DNA from: Dendrophyllia cribrosa
Lineage: Eukaryota; Cnidaria; Anthozoa; Scleractinia; Dendrophylliidae
DNA: 64,000 bases
Direction of reading: 5' to 3'
Assembly (NCBI GenBank): GCA_024195265.1
Contig: JAJLRJ010000014.1
Span: forward strand, 18,309,959 to 18,373,958
Numbering within the stretch: the first letter of the stretch is position 1; every line of letters begins with the position of its first letter. A program made the position numbers and the translations under genes. Positions 1 through 18,016 of the stretch are shown piece by piece. The notes beneath the pieces are model-generated. The model made no database searches. It worked only from the letters and a program-made list of their open reading frames with translations, and was not told the DNA's origin.

Positions 1-1031
1 TCATTGTTACAACTAGTGATCTCATTGGCCTAGACTCAATAATCGCTAAAAAGGTTTAAGATGCATTTTGTTAAATTTTTATAAGGTTTCAAGTTATTTG
101 AGACCCAATCGCACAACATGCAATTTTTAAAAGTTATTGTATTTGGGGAACTTCATCAAAGAAGCAAAATTATTAGCTATTGTCTTCTGCTATTCTGATT
201 GGTTAAGCACGAAAATTTCCTAAAATTTATATGACGCAAATGGATTTTCTTTATTTTTATACTGAAATATAATTATGAACCATCAGCCCCTCCTCTATTC
301 TTGCAACCAAAGATTTTTTATGTGGGAAAGAGCCAATGTCGCAGAAACAATGAAGTTTACGGTAGTTCTTATGTGCAGCATTACTTTATCACTCAGATAT
401 ATGTAAACCTTTTTTAATTCCCTAGTGTATTACGTCATTCAGTTGTTTTGTAGACAGGTTCTTTTCACATAATACAAACATTGTATTCATGTCACGCTAA
501 GATGTTTTGGTCATTTCAAATCTGTTTTACTCTTCAATTCTTTGACTTCAATCTCAGTATGGAAAATTAAAAACCAATCCTTGGACTTACATGTAACCTT
601 ACGTTGTTTCGTATTCACGAGATGGCCTTAGAGCTCTTTGATTTGTTTTCGTTTGTTTGTTTATTTGTTTGTTTGTATTTTACCTCAAGATAACTTCCTC
701 ATCTACGGCTATGCAAATTGTTATCATAATTTGTAGTTGTGAAATGACTAATCAAGTGTATATATTTCTTATACAGGAATGTTCAATATTGCCAAACAAA
801 AAAATCGCCCCATGATTCTAATCGGTGGGTGACAAAACACCATAAAACCACTTAACGAGGTAACAGTTGTCTGGAATGGATTTTAAATCTGCAGTGACGG
901 CGGAGGCCATTCTGTAATTCTTATACTGTATAATATAGGATAGTTATTTCAATCAATAATAGATAGTCACATAGGACAGAAAGGCTACAAGTCAAACTTA
1001 TAAGGTGTATTATAATCTTTTTCATTTCCAT
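1..1031. other. intergenic, nothing recognised
   Basis: AT-rich sequence with a short GTTTGTTT-type stretch near 640-675. No exon, RNA gene or clear repeat terminus found. Confidence 0.5.
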
Positions 1032-1035
1032 TTAA

Positions 1036-1830
1036 GGTGGCTGAACACAGTTTGCGCGCGCTCTTCAATTTCAGCTGCTTACGTGAGTCAGCGCGCGCAA
1101 AGTTTTCAGAAAAACAAACATGGCGCCTGTTCAGCGATCTTTTTATTTTGCTCAGCGTGGATCGCGAAAGTGTTGTTTTTCTTCTTAAAATCAAACAATT
1201 TGTTGTTCGTAAAAATGTTTGTTGAATCAATAGATAATATATAGAACCATTGAAGAAATACACTGCCTTTTTGGTCATTTTTGTCTTTGGATCGAGAACC
1301 CAGTCAAATGCAACGCATGCGCAGCTGACCAAAAAATTGTGACTGGATGTTTTAGCGACTTTACTCGGAAACGTGCCGATTTCTACGGAACCACTCATTA
1401 GAATTTCACGAAATTTGGCACAATAATAGTTCCGAATATTCCGAACTAACCTGCCTTCAAAAATTTGAAATCTAACAGAGGAGATTTTTACAAAACGCAA
1501 ACATATTAAACCACAAATTACTGGAGATCCCTCTGTCAAAATTACATGAGACCAGTGTTAACATGCGAATATTTTTACGAGTTTACTGGAGACAAATGAT
1601 GGACAAAATCTAATGACTAGATTTTCTGAAAATAAACGAAACCAAATATTGCAGGCTGATTTACTATCCACCGTGTTGCCATGGCAACACCCTAACAGCT
1701 CAACAAAAATACCAAAATATATAGCTTGTTGCTTAAGCGTATGCCTCACCAATTTTGGACGCCCAGACGTTAGTGGTTTTAAAATTACAATGAATGATGC
1801 ATAGATACAGTGAAACTGTGTTCAGACACC
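1036..1830. mobile_element. 795 bp TTAA-flanked non-autonomous DNA transposon
   Basis: Termini GGTGGCTGAACACAGTTT and AAACTGTGTTCAGACACC are inverted repeats, each bordered by TTAA (1032-1035 and 1831-1834). TTAA targets are typical of piggyBac and Kolobok superfamilies. The long minus-strand open frame over its left half looks non-coding. Confidence 0.75.
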
Positions 1831-1875
1831 TTAAAATTTTCCCTTTCTTGACCTTACAGAATCAAACAGACACAA

Positions 1876-2053
1876 TTAAATCCCAAATTTATGTTTGTAA
1901 AATATTGAAAAAAGTGGTACCATGCAAACGTACTGCCGAAGAGGTTTTATTTTGAAAGGTTACGCGATAGGATTTGACTGATTTCATCTACGAAATCAAA
2001 AGTTAGAACTACAATGAATGTCTCCGTAATTGACTCTGGGAGTAAACGTGTTA
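1876..2053 (-). repeat. R1 repeat copy 1
   Basis: Reverse-orientation copy of R1: contains CCCAAATTTATG, a TAAAATATTGAAAA tract, CAAAAGTTAGAACTAC and ends CTCTGGGAGTAAACGTGTTAA. Left end truncated. Confidence 0.7.
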
Positions 2054-2162
2054 AGAAAGGAAACAAAAATAGGTATATAAAGGAAATATTTTTAAACTGA
2101 GTAGTGGCAAGGAGCTCTAAAACAAACCGTAAGCCTTATTACAAGTTTAGACCGTTTTTACT

Positions 2163-2454
2163 TAGAGCTGTTTTCAATTTAGTGTCGTAAAACCAAAACA
2201 AAAGTTATTACTCTGACCAATCACAGAAGTTGTAAACAATCCAATTAGCCAATCAGAACTCGAAGCAATTACATGTCGGCAGCGCCAAGCGCGGGAAAAC
2301 GCGTGCGAGCAAGTCGCGATTGGATTTGGTTTTACGTCTGATTGGTCGAGAAAGTGGCGCGAGATTTTTTAGCCAATCACATAGCGTAGCAATGCAAAAC
2401 CAAAGCAATTACGAAATAAAATTACTTTCGACACTCAACTGAAAACTGCTTTAA
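2163..2454 (-). repeat. R2 (CCAAT-rich) repeat copy 1
   Basis: Ends GAGCTGTTTTCAATTTAGTG and CACTCAACTGAAAACTGC are inverted and bordered by TTA. The interior carries several CCAAT/ATTGG motifs and the CGCGGGAAAACGCGTGCG core. Confidence 0.75.
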
Positions 2455-2640
2455 AACCAAAACCAAGTTATCACTGTGGTCAATCAAAACATGTCACCGG
2501 CGCCAAGCGCGGGAAAACGCGTGCGAGAAAGTCATGATTGGTTTTGGTTTCACTTCTGTTTGGTTGAGAAAGTGGCGCGAGATTTTTGAGCCAATCACAA
2601 AGAGTTGAAAACCAATCTATTAGGCCTACGCCTTTTAACT
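2455..2640 (-). repeat. R2 repeat, partial second copy
   Basis: Adjacent partial copy: repeats the GCCAAGCGCGGGAAAACGCG core and GTGGCGCGAGATTTTTGAGCC, lacking clear left and right ends. Confidence 0.65.
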
Positions 2641-3222
2641 CGTTGTAACTCGTAAAAACCATGATGCATATAATGCATATAAAAGAGAAAATTAACTTAT
2701 CTAGTAATGTCTACAGATAAATAACTTTAAAAGTATAACATCTGGCATACTTGCCCGGCTGACGAGTTTGAAAAAAAAAACGCTAATATGGATCCTGTAA
2801 ATGAAACAATGCTATTTGAGCTAACAATATCAGAATATAGCGAATTGTTAAACTCGGAGCCTTGATAATACACAAAATTTTGCAAAATTTTCCAAAAGTT
2901 TCCGAGGAAGATACAGAAATGTATCAATATTATTGTAAACTAACATCTTTTAGTTCGTTTGACATTTAGTAAGAGCAAACATAATGGCTGTCGTGAAGAT
3001 TTTAATCAGTATCTTCACTCTCCACAGTGATTGATATATTCGCATGTGTTGAGGTATGACTTTTTCGCGGTGAAAGAAACGTCTTATTACTAGCATTCTA
3101 GAGTGCAAATACGCATCAAAACAAGTGCAAATATGGCACGTTATTACATTCTTCTGCCCCCGCGCTAAGACAAAACACTTAGATTATCTATGAATAGATG
3201 ACTGTCGTATTATAAACAGTAT

Positions 3223-3352
3223 ATTCAGCGAAAAGTTGTGTAATACAGCTAGGCATTTTTTCTCGTCAGTTTTTATTTTATCAGCCTTTAGTCGAGAAAA
3301 ATAAAAACTGACGAGGACGCGAGTAAAAATACTACACAACTTTTCGCTGAAT
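3223..3352. mobile_element. 130 bp foldback element
   Basis: ATTCAGCGAAAAGTTGTGTA at the left is mirrored by TACACAACTTTTCGCTGAAT at the right; an inner pair CTCGTCAGTTTTTAT / ATAAAAACTGACGAG completes the hairpin. Confidence 0.75.
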
Positions 3353-3834
3353 AACCTCAATGTATTTCACTAAAGTTTATATTAATGATAATACTTTGTA
3401 CAATACGTAAAAATCATCAAACAGCATAAACATTTAAACGCGATGCATAAACAAAGCGTTACTGTAAGACATTTTTTTAAATGTATTTTATTCAATGTTG
3501 TCCCACTAAAATTGATCAACCCAAAATCAAAACAGAAAATTTCGTGAGTATACTTAATACTAATTTCTTCTTTATAAATAGACAAATGAATATACAAATG
3601 GAATTACCACCTGTACATAATCATTAAATGGGATATTTTTTAACTGACTGAAAAATCGTTTTTAAAAACGTTTTCTTATATAACGTACATATCCTCTTTA
3701 TGGCTGTATTATTAAAGAGTAATATACAATTGTTGCTGATCAAGCTTGAGCGTGAGACTTTGAAGAATCAGTGTTTAGTTCAGGGTTTATACATTTCATG
3801 GAGGAAAGTTATGGAATTTTAAAGGAACAGCGGG

Positions 3835-3985
3835 GAAACGAGAAGAGACGTGGGGAGAGGGGGTAAGGTTCCCTCGCTTCACTTTCTTTCGCGCCTATCC
3901 CACTCCGTCGGCACTTAATATTTTTTCTTCGCGCGCCACCTCTTCGTCACTCTCCACTATCTGAACGCCTCGAACAGGCGTAAAG
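3835..3985. repeat. degraded AGCCTG-family element
   Basis: Resembles the element at 41663-41823: a purine-rich arm, TTTCGCGCC, CGCGCGCCAC and AACGCCTCGAACAGGCG. Only the right end is well preserved. Confidence 0.45.
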
Positions 3986-4404
3986 ATCGTACAAAGTCGT
4001 GGATTCCAAACACTTCCAGTACAAACCCTGAAATCGTTGTTCACATGTGGACCAAGACAAGTGAATTGCAACAAAATTTCCGCATCTGAACCGAACGAGA
4101 TTGATCAGTTGTTTTTCGTTTTCTGACATAGAAAATGCAATTGGGAAAATTCAAAACTTCATGTGAAAAAAAATCTAATGAAGAAATTTGAACTGCTACC
4201 TGAGGCAACAATTGATATTGCGCAATGTACTTCACCTGGACCCAGTGCGAAATAGGAAATTAAAGTATTTTCTCTTCTACAATGTAATGGAATATTATTC
4301 TCAACAATTATTCTCATAATAATTATGACAGCTTTGTTTTATTGTCAACAGAAATATTAAACCACCTGAATTTTCTACGAGGGGTCTTTGAATGGTGAGA
4401 TATA

Positions 4405-4701
4405 AGGCCCCGTCCACACGTATACGTTTACGTCCGTAAACGCATATTTTTTATGCGTTTAGGCCTCCCGTCCACACGTAAACGGTGAAAACGGTCACCC
4501 TAAACGGGCAGATATCCAATATGGCGGACGTATCTACGTATGCTCAATGCAGATTTGAAGCGTTTACGTATCGTTTTAGCGTTTACATGTGGACAGGAGA
4601 AAACGAATCGTAAGCGATGGCTGGCTTCGTGTGGACGGGAGCGTTTTAGATAAAAAAAAATATGCGTTTACGAACGTAAACTTATACGTTTGGACGGGGC
4701 T
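4405..4701. mobile_element. 297 bp MITE with AGGCCCCGTCC ends
   Basis: Terminal inverted repeats of about 45 bp begin AGGCCCCGTCCACACGTATA and end TATACGTTTGGACGGGGCT, with TA on both flanks. The interior repeats GTTTACG-type motifs. Confidence 0.8.
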
Positions 4702-4719
4702 TAAGTTGAATTGGCTTTG

Positions 4720-4883
4720 ATACAAAGCTGCTTTTCATATGTAAATCATGCTGAACAAAAACTTGTTAGCATAAGAACAACATGATTTACAAATGAAAAG
4801 CAGGAAGGTTTTTATCAAAACAAGGTCAACTGCAGCCTCACTTCCACTCAAAGGCCAGGTCCCTAACCAGACAACAGTAAATG
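4720..4883. repeat. partial element related to 30961-31207
   Basis: Shares the GATACAAAGC-TGCTTTTCATATGT centre and the AAAGCAGGAAGGTTTTTATC to AAAGGCCAGGTCCC right arm with the full palindrome at 30961-31207; the left arm is missing. Confidence 0.55.
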
Positions 4884-5060
4884 GGCCATTTCCGAGTTGC
4901 CTTTAGCCTCTCTATCAAAGCGAGGCTAGGTGCGAAAATGAGTTTCCATTCACATGCAAATAAAACTTATTTGCATGTGAATGAAAACTCATTTTCATAT
5001 GAAAAGGTTCGCACCTAGCCTCGCTTTGATAGAGAGGCTAAAGGCAACTCGGAAATGGCC
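4884..5060. mobile_element. 177 bp near-perfect palindrome (MITE)
   Basis: The arms run from GGCCATTTCCGAGTTGCC inward through the CATGCAAATAA centre and read back to GGCAACTCGGAAATGGCC. Almost the whole element can form one hairpin. Confidence 0.85.
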
Positions 5061-5265
5061 TAGTAGGCTATTGACATTAGGTGTCAGTGGCTTTTCTCGT
5101 GCGCACTCTCCCCTTGTCCCCTTGTGCGCGACGAAAACCCTTTGGGTAGCGTTGGATAAGCACAAAGTGAAAAACGGTGTAACCTAGTGCGTGAATTTAA
5201 TGTCCATCGAAAAGAGCGACAGCCTGCGCAAGCGCAGCGGCGAATCCAGACTCCATTGTAAAGAC

Positions 5266-5347
5266 ATTCTCGTCCCCAGAGCTCCACGGTTTTTTTAAAT
5301 TGCGTCTTCCGCTGACCAAACGAAACGAGGGCTCTGGGGACGAGAAT
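5266..5347. repeat. 82 bp foldback repeat
   Basis: ATTCTCGTCCCCAGAGC and GCTCTGGGGACGAGAAT are perfect inverted ends around a short unrelated core. Confidence 0.65.
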
Positions 5348-5437
5348 AATGTAAGGAGAGGTGGAGTGAATAGGAACTGAGGCAAAATTAGAAGGGTTTG
5401 TATGAAGTCGTCAGAGCATAAAAGTGTCAATATCTCA

Positions 5438-5456
5438 CCCCCCCCCCCCCCCCCCC
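5438..5456. repeat. poly-C tract
   Basis: 19 consecutive C. Exact length is likely uncertain in any assembly. Confidence 0.9.
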
Positions 5457-5847
5457 TTAATTTCGCAAAATTTAGTTTTTGTGACGTCATCAATTTAGAA
5501 CTCGAATAAGATAACATCTACCTACATCACCTATTCCTTCATATGCCTCATAAGTGAAGTACTATACGTTACCTCATTTTTCCTGACATGAATTTAAGTC
5601 TACACTATGACAACCTGCTAGTATATTGCATTCCCTTATACTGAGAACGGACCTTTTGCATGCCCTAATAGCGTTTTGTAATTCTTCTCAATAAGATATC
5701 CGAGGAGATGTAGGTGGATATTATCTAATGTTAACCGCAAGTTGGAAGCGATTCGAATATTAACTAAATGCGAAACGCAGGCATTTAAGAGTTCCCCGCG
5801 CGCATAGACAGCAGAATGAGAGACTTGGATCCGAGTCTGGTTTCCAC

Positions 5848-5934
5848 TGATATGACCACAGGGAGTCTGGCAGGCTCAGAACAGGACTTATGATGCGTCC
5901 TGTTCTGAGCCCGGGCTCCCTGTGATATGACCAC
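5848..5934. repeat. 63 bp palindrome between 12 bp direct repeats
   Basis: TGATATGACCAC occurs at 5848-5859 and 5923-5934 and brackets a palindrome whose arms are AGGGAGTCTGGC-GGCTCAGAACAGGAC and the reverse, with a loop near TTATGATGC. Confidence 0.8.
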
Positions 5935-6175
5935 GAACGCAGATGATCCCTTGATCCTGCGATTCGTCGATGATCGCGCACGACCGCCGAATCGCTGCGT
6001 GTTTCCTGTTTCCATATGATCGCCAAGCGCTTTTTCCGCAAACATTTTACTAGTAATCATATGGAACTAGAAGTAAAATCTGCAAGGGACCGCAAACGAT
6101 AATGCTGTAAACGATACGTAGGATCTACGAAAGACCTAATCAGCCAAAAAATAAACAAACATAACAATGAACTGC

Positions 6176-6401
6176 AAGGCTGATCTGACTTCGTAAAAAA
6201 GTAGGCTTCGCGAGACACCAGTACGGCTCATTGTGTAATCTATGTACGATTGCATTCTTGTAGTCTTGTTTAGTTTGCTACACCGCGCTGACGAGCTCCA
6301 ATCAGAGCGAAACGGCTGTCCGCGGTTGCTAACCTGCTTTGTCGGTTTTTGTCGTACTGGTGTCTCGCAGTCTACTTTTCTACGTAGTCTGATCAGCCTG
6401 G
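6176..6401. mobile_element. 226 bp foldback element upstream of beta-tubulin
   Basis: Inverted ends of about 48 bp include CGAGACACCAGTACG on the left and CGTACTGGTGTCTCG on the right, with outer AGGCTGATCTGAC / CTGATCAGCCT. It ends about 420 bp before the beta-tubulin ATG. Confidence 0.75.
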
Positions 6402-6402
6402 C

Positions 6403-6819
6403 AGTTTATTGTTATATATGGAACCAACCCGCTTTAGAGAAACAAGACTGCTCATAGTCCAGAACTATTTTATCGTATTACACTCCTGATACAAAGTAAA
6501 AGGCGTGAGAGATTAAACTCTGTAGTTTTTAAGCCATTTCAATAACTGACATCATCCGGAAAGGACCCCAGACATGTCACTGGCCATTAGAATAAATATG
6601 GTAATTTTTTTTCATGATAAGCCCGCGGTTATGATAATCACAATATCTTATCAATAATAAGGTACTCTCTCGTTTCATAACAACGCGCACCTGGCCACAG
6701 ACGAGTCACATAAAAAGTGATATTTTAATCGCCAACGCCTGCACTACGAGACTAACGTCGCCGTGAACGCATAGCGTGAGATAACTTGCGATATTTAACT
6801 GTTGTCAGACTGGTTAGTC
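6403..6819 (+). promoter_or_regulatory. presumed beta-tubulin promoter and 5' UTR
   Basis: Sequence between a foldback element (6176-6401) and the beta-tubulin ATG. A CATAAAA box near 6708 sits about 110 bp before the ATG. No transcription start can be fixed from sequence alone, and an untranslated first exon is not excluded. Confidence 0.35.
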
Positions 6820-15042
<8,223 letters not shown>

Positions 15043-15311
15043 ATATCGATTGAGTGTCTGATAAGATTTGAAGACTTAAAATATGATGCGGCTTTCAAGC
15101 CAATTTAGGTAGTGGGACAGTTCTCGAGCCCTTTCGGTGTGTATTGGGTCAAAGCGGCATAAATTTTACTTCCATTCAATGAATAATTGTTAGCTAATTG
15201 TTAACTTTCAATGATGTAAATCCTGAAAGATTATATTTTTTCCATATATTCCAATATTATTAAATTTTGTGGTTTATATTTCCTTGTAGTGCTTGTAAAG
15301 TTAAAAAAGTC

Positions 15312-15317
15312 AATAAA
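15312..15317 (+). terminator. poly(A) signal AATAAA of the beta-tubulin gene
   Basis: Canonical AATAAA 270 bp downstream of the beta-tubulin stop, in AT-rich sequence. It is the first such hexamer after the coding region on this strand, so a 3' UTR of about 290 nt is expected. Confidence 0.7.
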
Positions 15318-16032
15318 GTTTAATGGTTAATGATTATCACACTATAAATGCACGTATATAAGGTAAGCCATGGCTAACCAAGCTTGAGAAAGGCTACCTA
15401 AGGCCCGCTACGCCCCCTCTCTCCGCCCCACAAAACAAATTTATAACTAATACACTTGCCCTTACCTAATCAAAACTTAAGGTCGTATAAGGGAACAGAG
15501 ATCATGTCGAAAAAGTAGCGTCGATACAGTCGCAAAATGGACATAATGAGGTCGCAAAATGGTACACGGATAAGCTCCATAGAAAGAGATTTTATTATTG
15601 AACTAGAAATTGGCCATTTTAATGTCGTCTCAGACTTCTTTGCTTAATGTGACGCCTTGTGGCAAAACCTTTGATATGAATGCGTGTTTTTATTTGCACA
15701 CGGAAACAAAAAACATATGAAAGGCATTGTAACCGTCTCAGTTTTAAAGTAACCTGTTTTATGTGTTGCGATAACCTGTTTAGGCGTTAAAATATCCTGT
15801 TTTAGATGCTTGAGCGTTTGCGAGCGCAAAAAAGAAGATGAGACTGGTGACTCGCACTAATCCCTCTCCGTCAACGCGCATAATATTTGCCATCTTTGCT
15901 TTGCTCCCCAACATCTGAAAGCCTGGAACAGAGGTGGAAACAATTTTGCAAACGGCCTGTTAAAAGAGTATCTTGCGCACGAGGCGAAAGCAGATTGCAC
16001 GCCTGACACTTAGATGTTATTGGATGTCTATT

Positions 16033-16315
16033 GGAGCGCTTTTCAATTGAGTATCGATAGAGATTTCGTGATTGCTTTGGTCTTGCATTGCTACGCTTTG
16101 TGATTGGCCAAAAAATCTCGCGCCACTTTCTCAACCAATCAGAGGTAAAACCAAAACCAATCGTGACTTGTCTATACGCGTTTTCCCGCGCTTGGCGCCG
16201 CCGACATGTTATTGCTTCGAGCTCTGATTGGTTCATTTTATTGTTGACGACTGTTGTGATTGGTCAGAGCAATTACTTTGGTTTAGGTTTTACGACACTC
16301 AATTGAAAACCGTCC
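16033..16315 (+). repeat. R2 repeat copy between the two genes
   Basis: GAGCGCTTTTCAATTGAGTA to CACTCAATTGAAAACCGTC. Carries the CGTTTTCCCGCGCTTGGCG core and CCAAT/ATTGG motifs. Confidence 0.8.
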
Positions 16316-16800
16316 TATTAGCTCATGAAAGGGTTTCAAAACCAAAAGCCTGAGAGACAAAAGAACCGCTCCTTTTCTCGTTGTCAATTTTATTTGTATT
16401 TCAAAACTATATATATTATAAACTCTGAAAGGCCGAAAGATATAGTAGGAAAAAAGTTGCTCAGTGAAATTTGAAGAATGTCATATTCCAAGAATCTACA
16501 ATTGAAAGTTTAATTATTTTTGTCCACACTATTTTTTTAATTGATGCAAGACATAGACTGTTATTAAAACAGCTAATGTTACAGTACTTTTAACCAGTAA
16601 CTGTTGCTCCGTTTAAAATAGGTTTTTGAAATTCCAAAATCTATTATAGCACAGTGAAATTGCAATATCATTAAATTTTTACAACCTTCTTTCAAAGCAC
16701 ACGGCAACACTTGTTTTTTTTTTACCTTCAATCCACATTCAATCAAAGGGTTTCCCCTCCACCAGCGTGCATTGCAGCCGGTTGCTATTGCTGTGCTCTT

Positions 16801-17095
16801 AGAGCAGTTTTCAATTGAGTGTGAAAAGTAATTACACAATTGTTTTGATTTTTCATTGTTACGCTTTGTGATTGGCTAAAAAATCTCGCGTCACTTTCTC
16901 GACCAATCAGAAGTAAAACCAAAACCAATCGTGACTTGCTCGCACGCGTTTTCCCGCGCTTGGCGCCGCCGAGATGTAATTGCTTCGAGCTCTGATTGGT
17001 TCATTGGATTGTTTACGACTGCTGTGATTGGTCAGAGTAATTACTTTGGTTTTGGTTTTACGACACTCAATTGAAAACTGCTCTTAAACGGTACT
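16801..17095 (+). repeat. R2 repeat copy, best preserved
   Basis: GAGCAGTTTTCAATTGAGTG to CACTCAATTGAAAACTGCTC, flanked by TTA on both sides. It holds at least six CCAAT/ATTGG pentamers. The TTA duplication fits PIF/Harbinger-type insertion. Confidence 0.85.
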
Positions 17096-17412
17096 TGAGA
17101 TTAATTGTAATCGTCACAGTTGACGAATAAATGTTTTTCATTCATTATGAGAACGAGTCAACATTTCTAGGACATAAAACTGACAGCTAACTACAGCAGC
17201 TCAGCGCGCAATGCATACTGGTGAAGGAAGACCCTTATATATGTATTCTATTGCGAACACTACTTAACAACTAAACATAACTATTTACATCATAGAGCCA
17301 CTAATAAGCTTAAATAAAAAAATACGCATGCAATTAGCTGAAAATAACACTTTTGTATCGTATAGAATCTCCAACTTCATTAAACTCATTAGTTTCCACA
17401 AAGGGATAAATG

Positions 17413-17418
17413 TTTAAT
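17413..17418 (-). terminator. possible poly(A) signal (ATTAAA) of the KIF26-like gene
   Basis: TTTAAT on the plus strand gives ATTAAA on the gene strand, about 450 nt past the stop. It is the closest acceptable hexamer; the nearest canonical AATAAA on that strand is at 16394-16389, 1.5 kb downstream and beyond two R2 repeats. Confidence 0.3.
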
Positions 17419-17867
17419 AATAATAATAATAACTTTACTAAAACTTAAGAAAATATTCTTATGTTTGTGATATAAATACTGTAATATAGGCTATAAAGGA
17501 ATAAAAATAAGTTAGTTTCTTTCATAACAAAAACACTTTTCAAAAATAACATTTTCAGGTAGAAATTATTTTGGAACAACTCTAAAACTGATAAACACAG
17601 ATCAATTTGGACAATAAAAAACCCAGGAAGTTTTCACTGAAAATAGCGAAATTCGATCATTTGTTTAACAAATAAATGGCTTTAAACAATGATAATTGAA
17701 ACATGGCTATATACTAAGATACCTCATAATGGTATAACTATATGATATCACGAACCACGAAGACATTAAAATACAATATGATACTACACGATAACGCCAC
17801 TACATAATATGACATCACGTCACGTGACGTCACAATACACGTTATTTTCACCCTATAAAGTAGCATT

Positions 17868-18016
17868 TTAAACTTGGGTTGTAATCTTATCAAATGACGT
17901 CACCATCATGATGTTTGATTTGCAAGCTGTAATCCGCTGCTCTAGATTTTTGTTTTCTTCGTCTAGTGCATTTATAAATCTTGGGTCGTCACAACTTAGC
18001 TCGTTCTCGGCTCTCA
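17868..18016 (-). CDS. KIF26: KIF26-like exon 18 and stop
   Basis: Residues 1813-1861. [20 protein letters not shown] aligns with the terminal [20 protein letters not shown] of vertebrate KIF26. TAA at 17870-17868. Acceptor CTTCGCAG. Confidence 0.93.

Larger units (their letters stand above)
2646..4400. other. intergenic, mostly featureless
   Basis: Besides the foldback at 3223-3352 and the degraded element at 3835-3985, I see no gene or structured RNA. Confidence 0.5.
15318..17412. other. intergenic between the convergent genes
   Basis: Two R2 copies (16033 and 16801) and a degraded AGCCTG-family remnant near 15840-15960. No coding sequence seen. Confidence 0.6.

Noticed and set aside
985..1539. 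184 aa minus-strand open frame
   Set aside because: Overlaps and runs past the end of a TTAA-flanked transposon, has no recognisable domain, and its composition is unlike a conserved protein.
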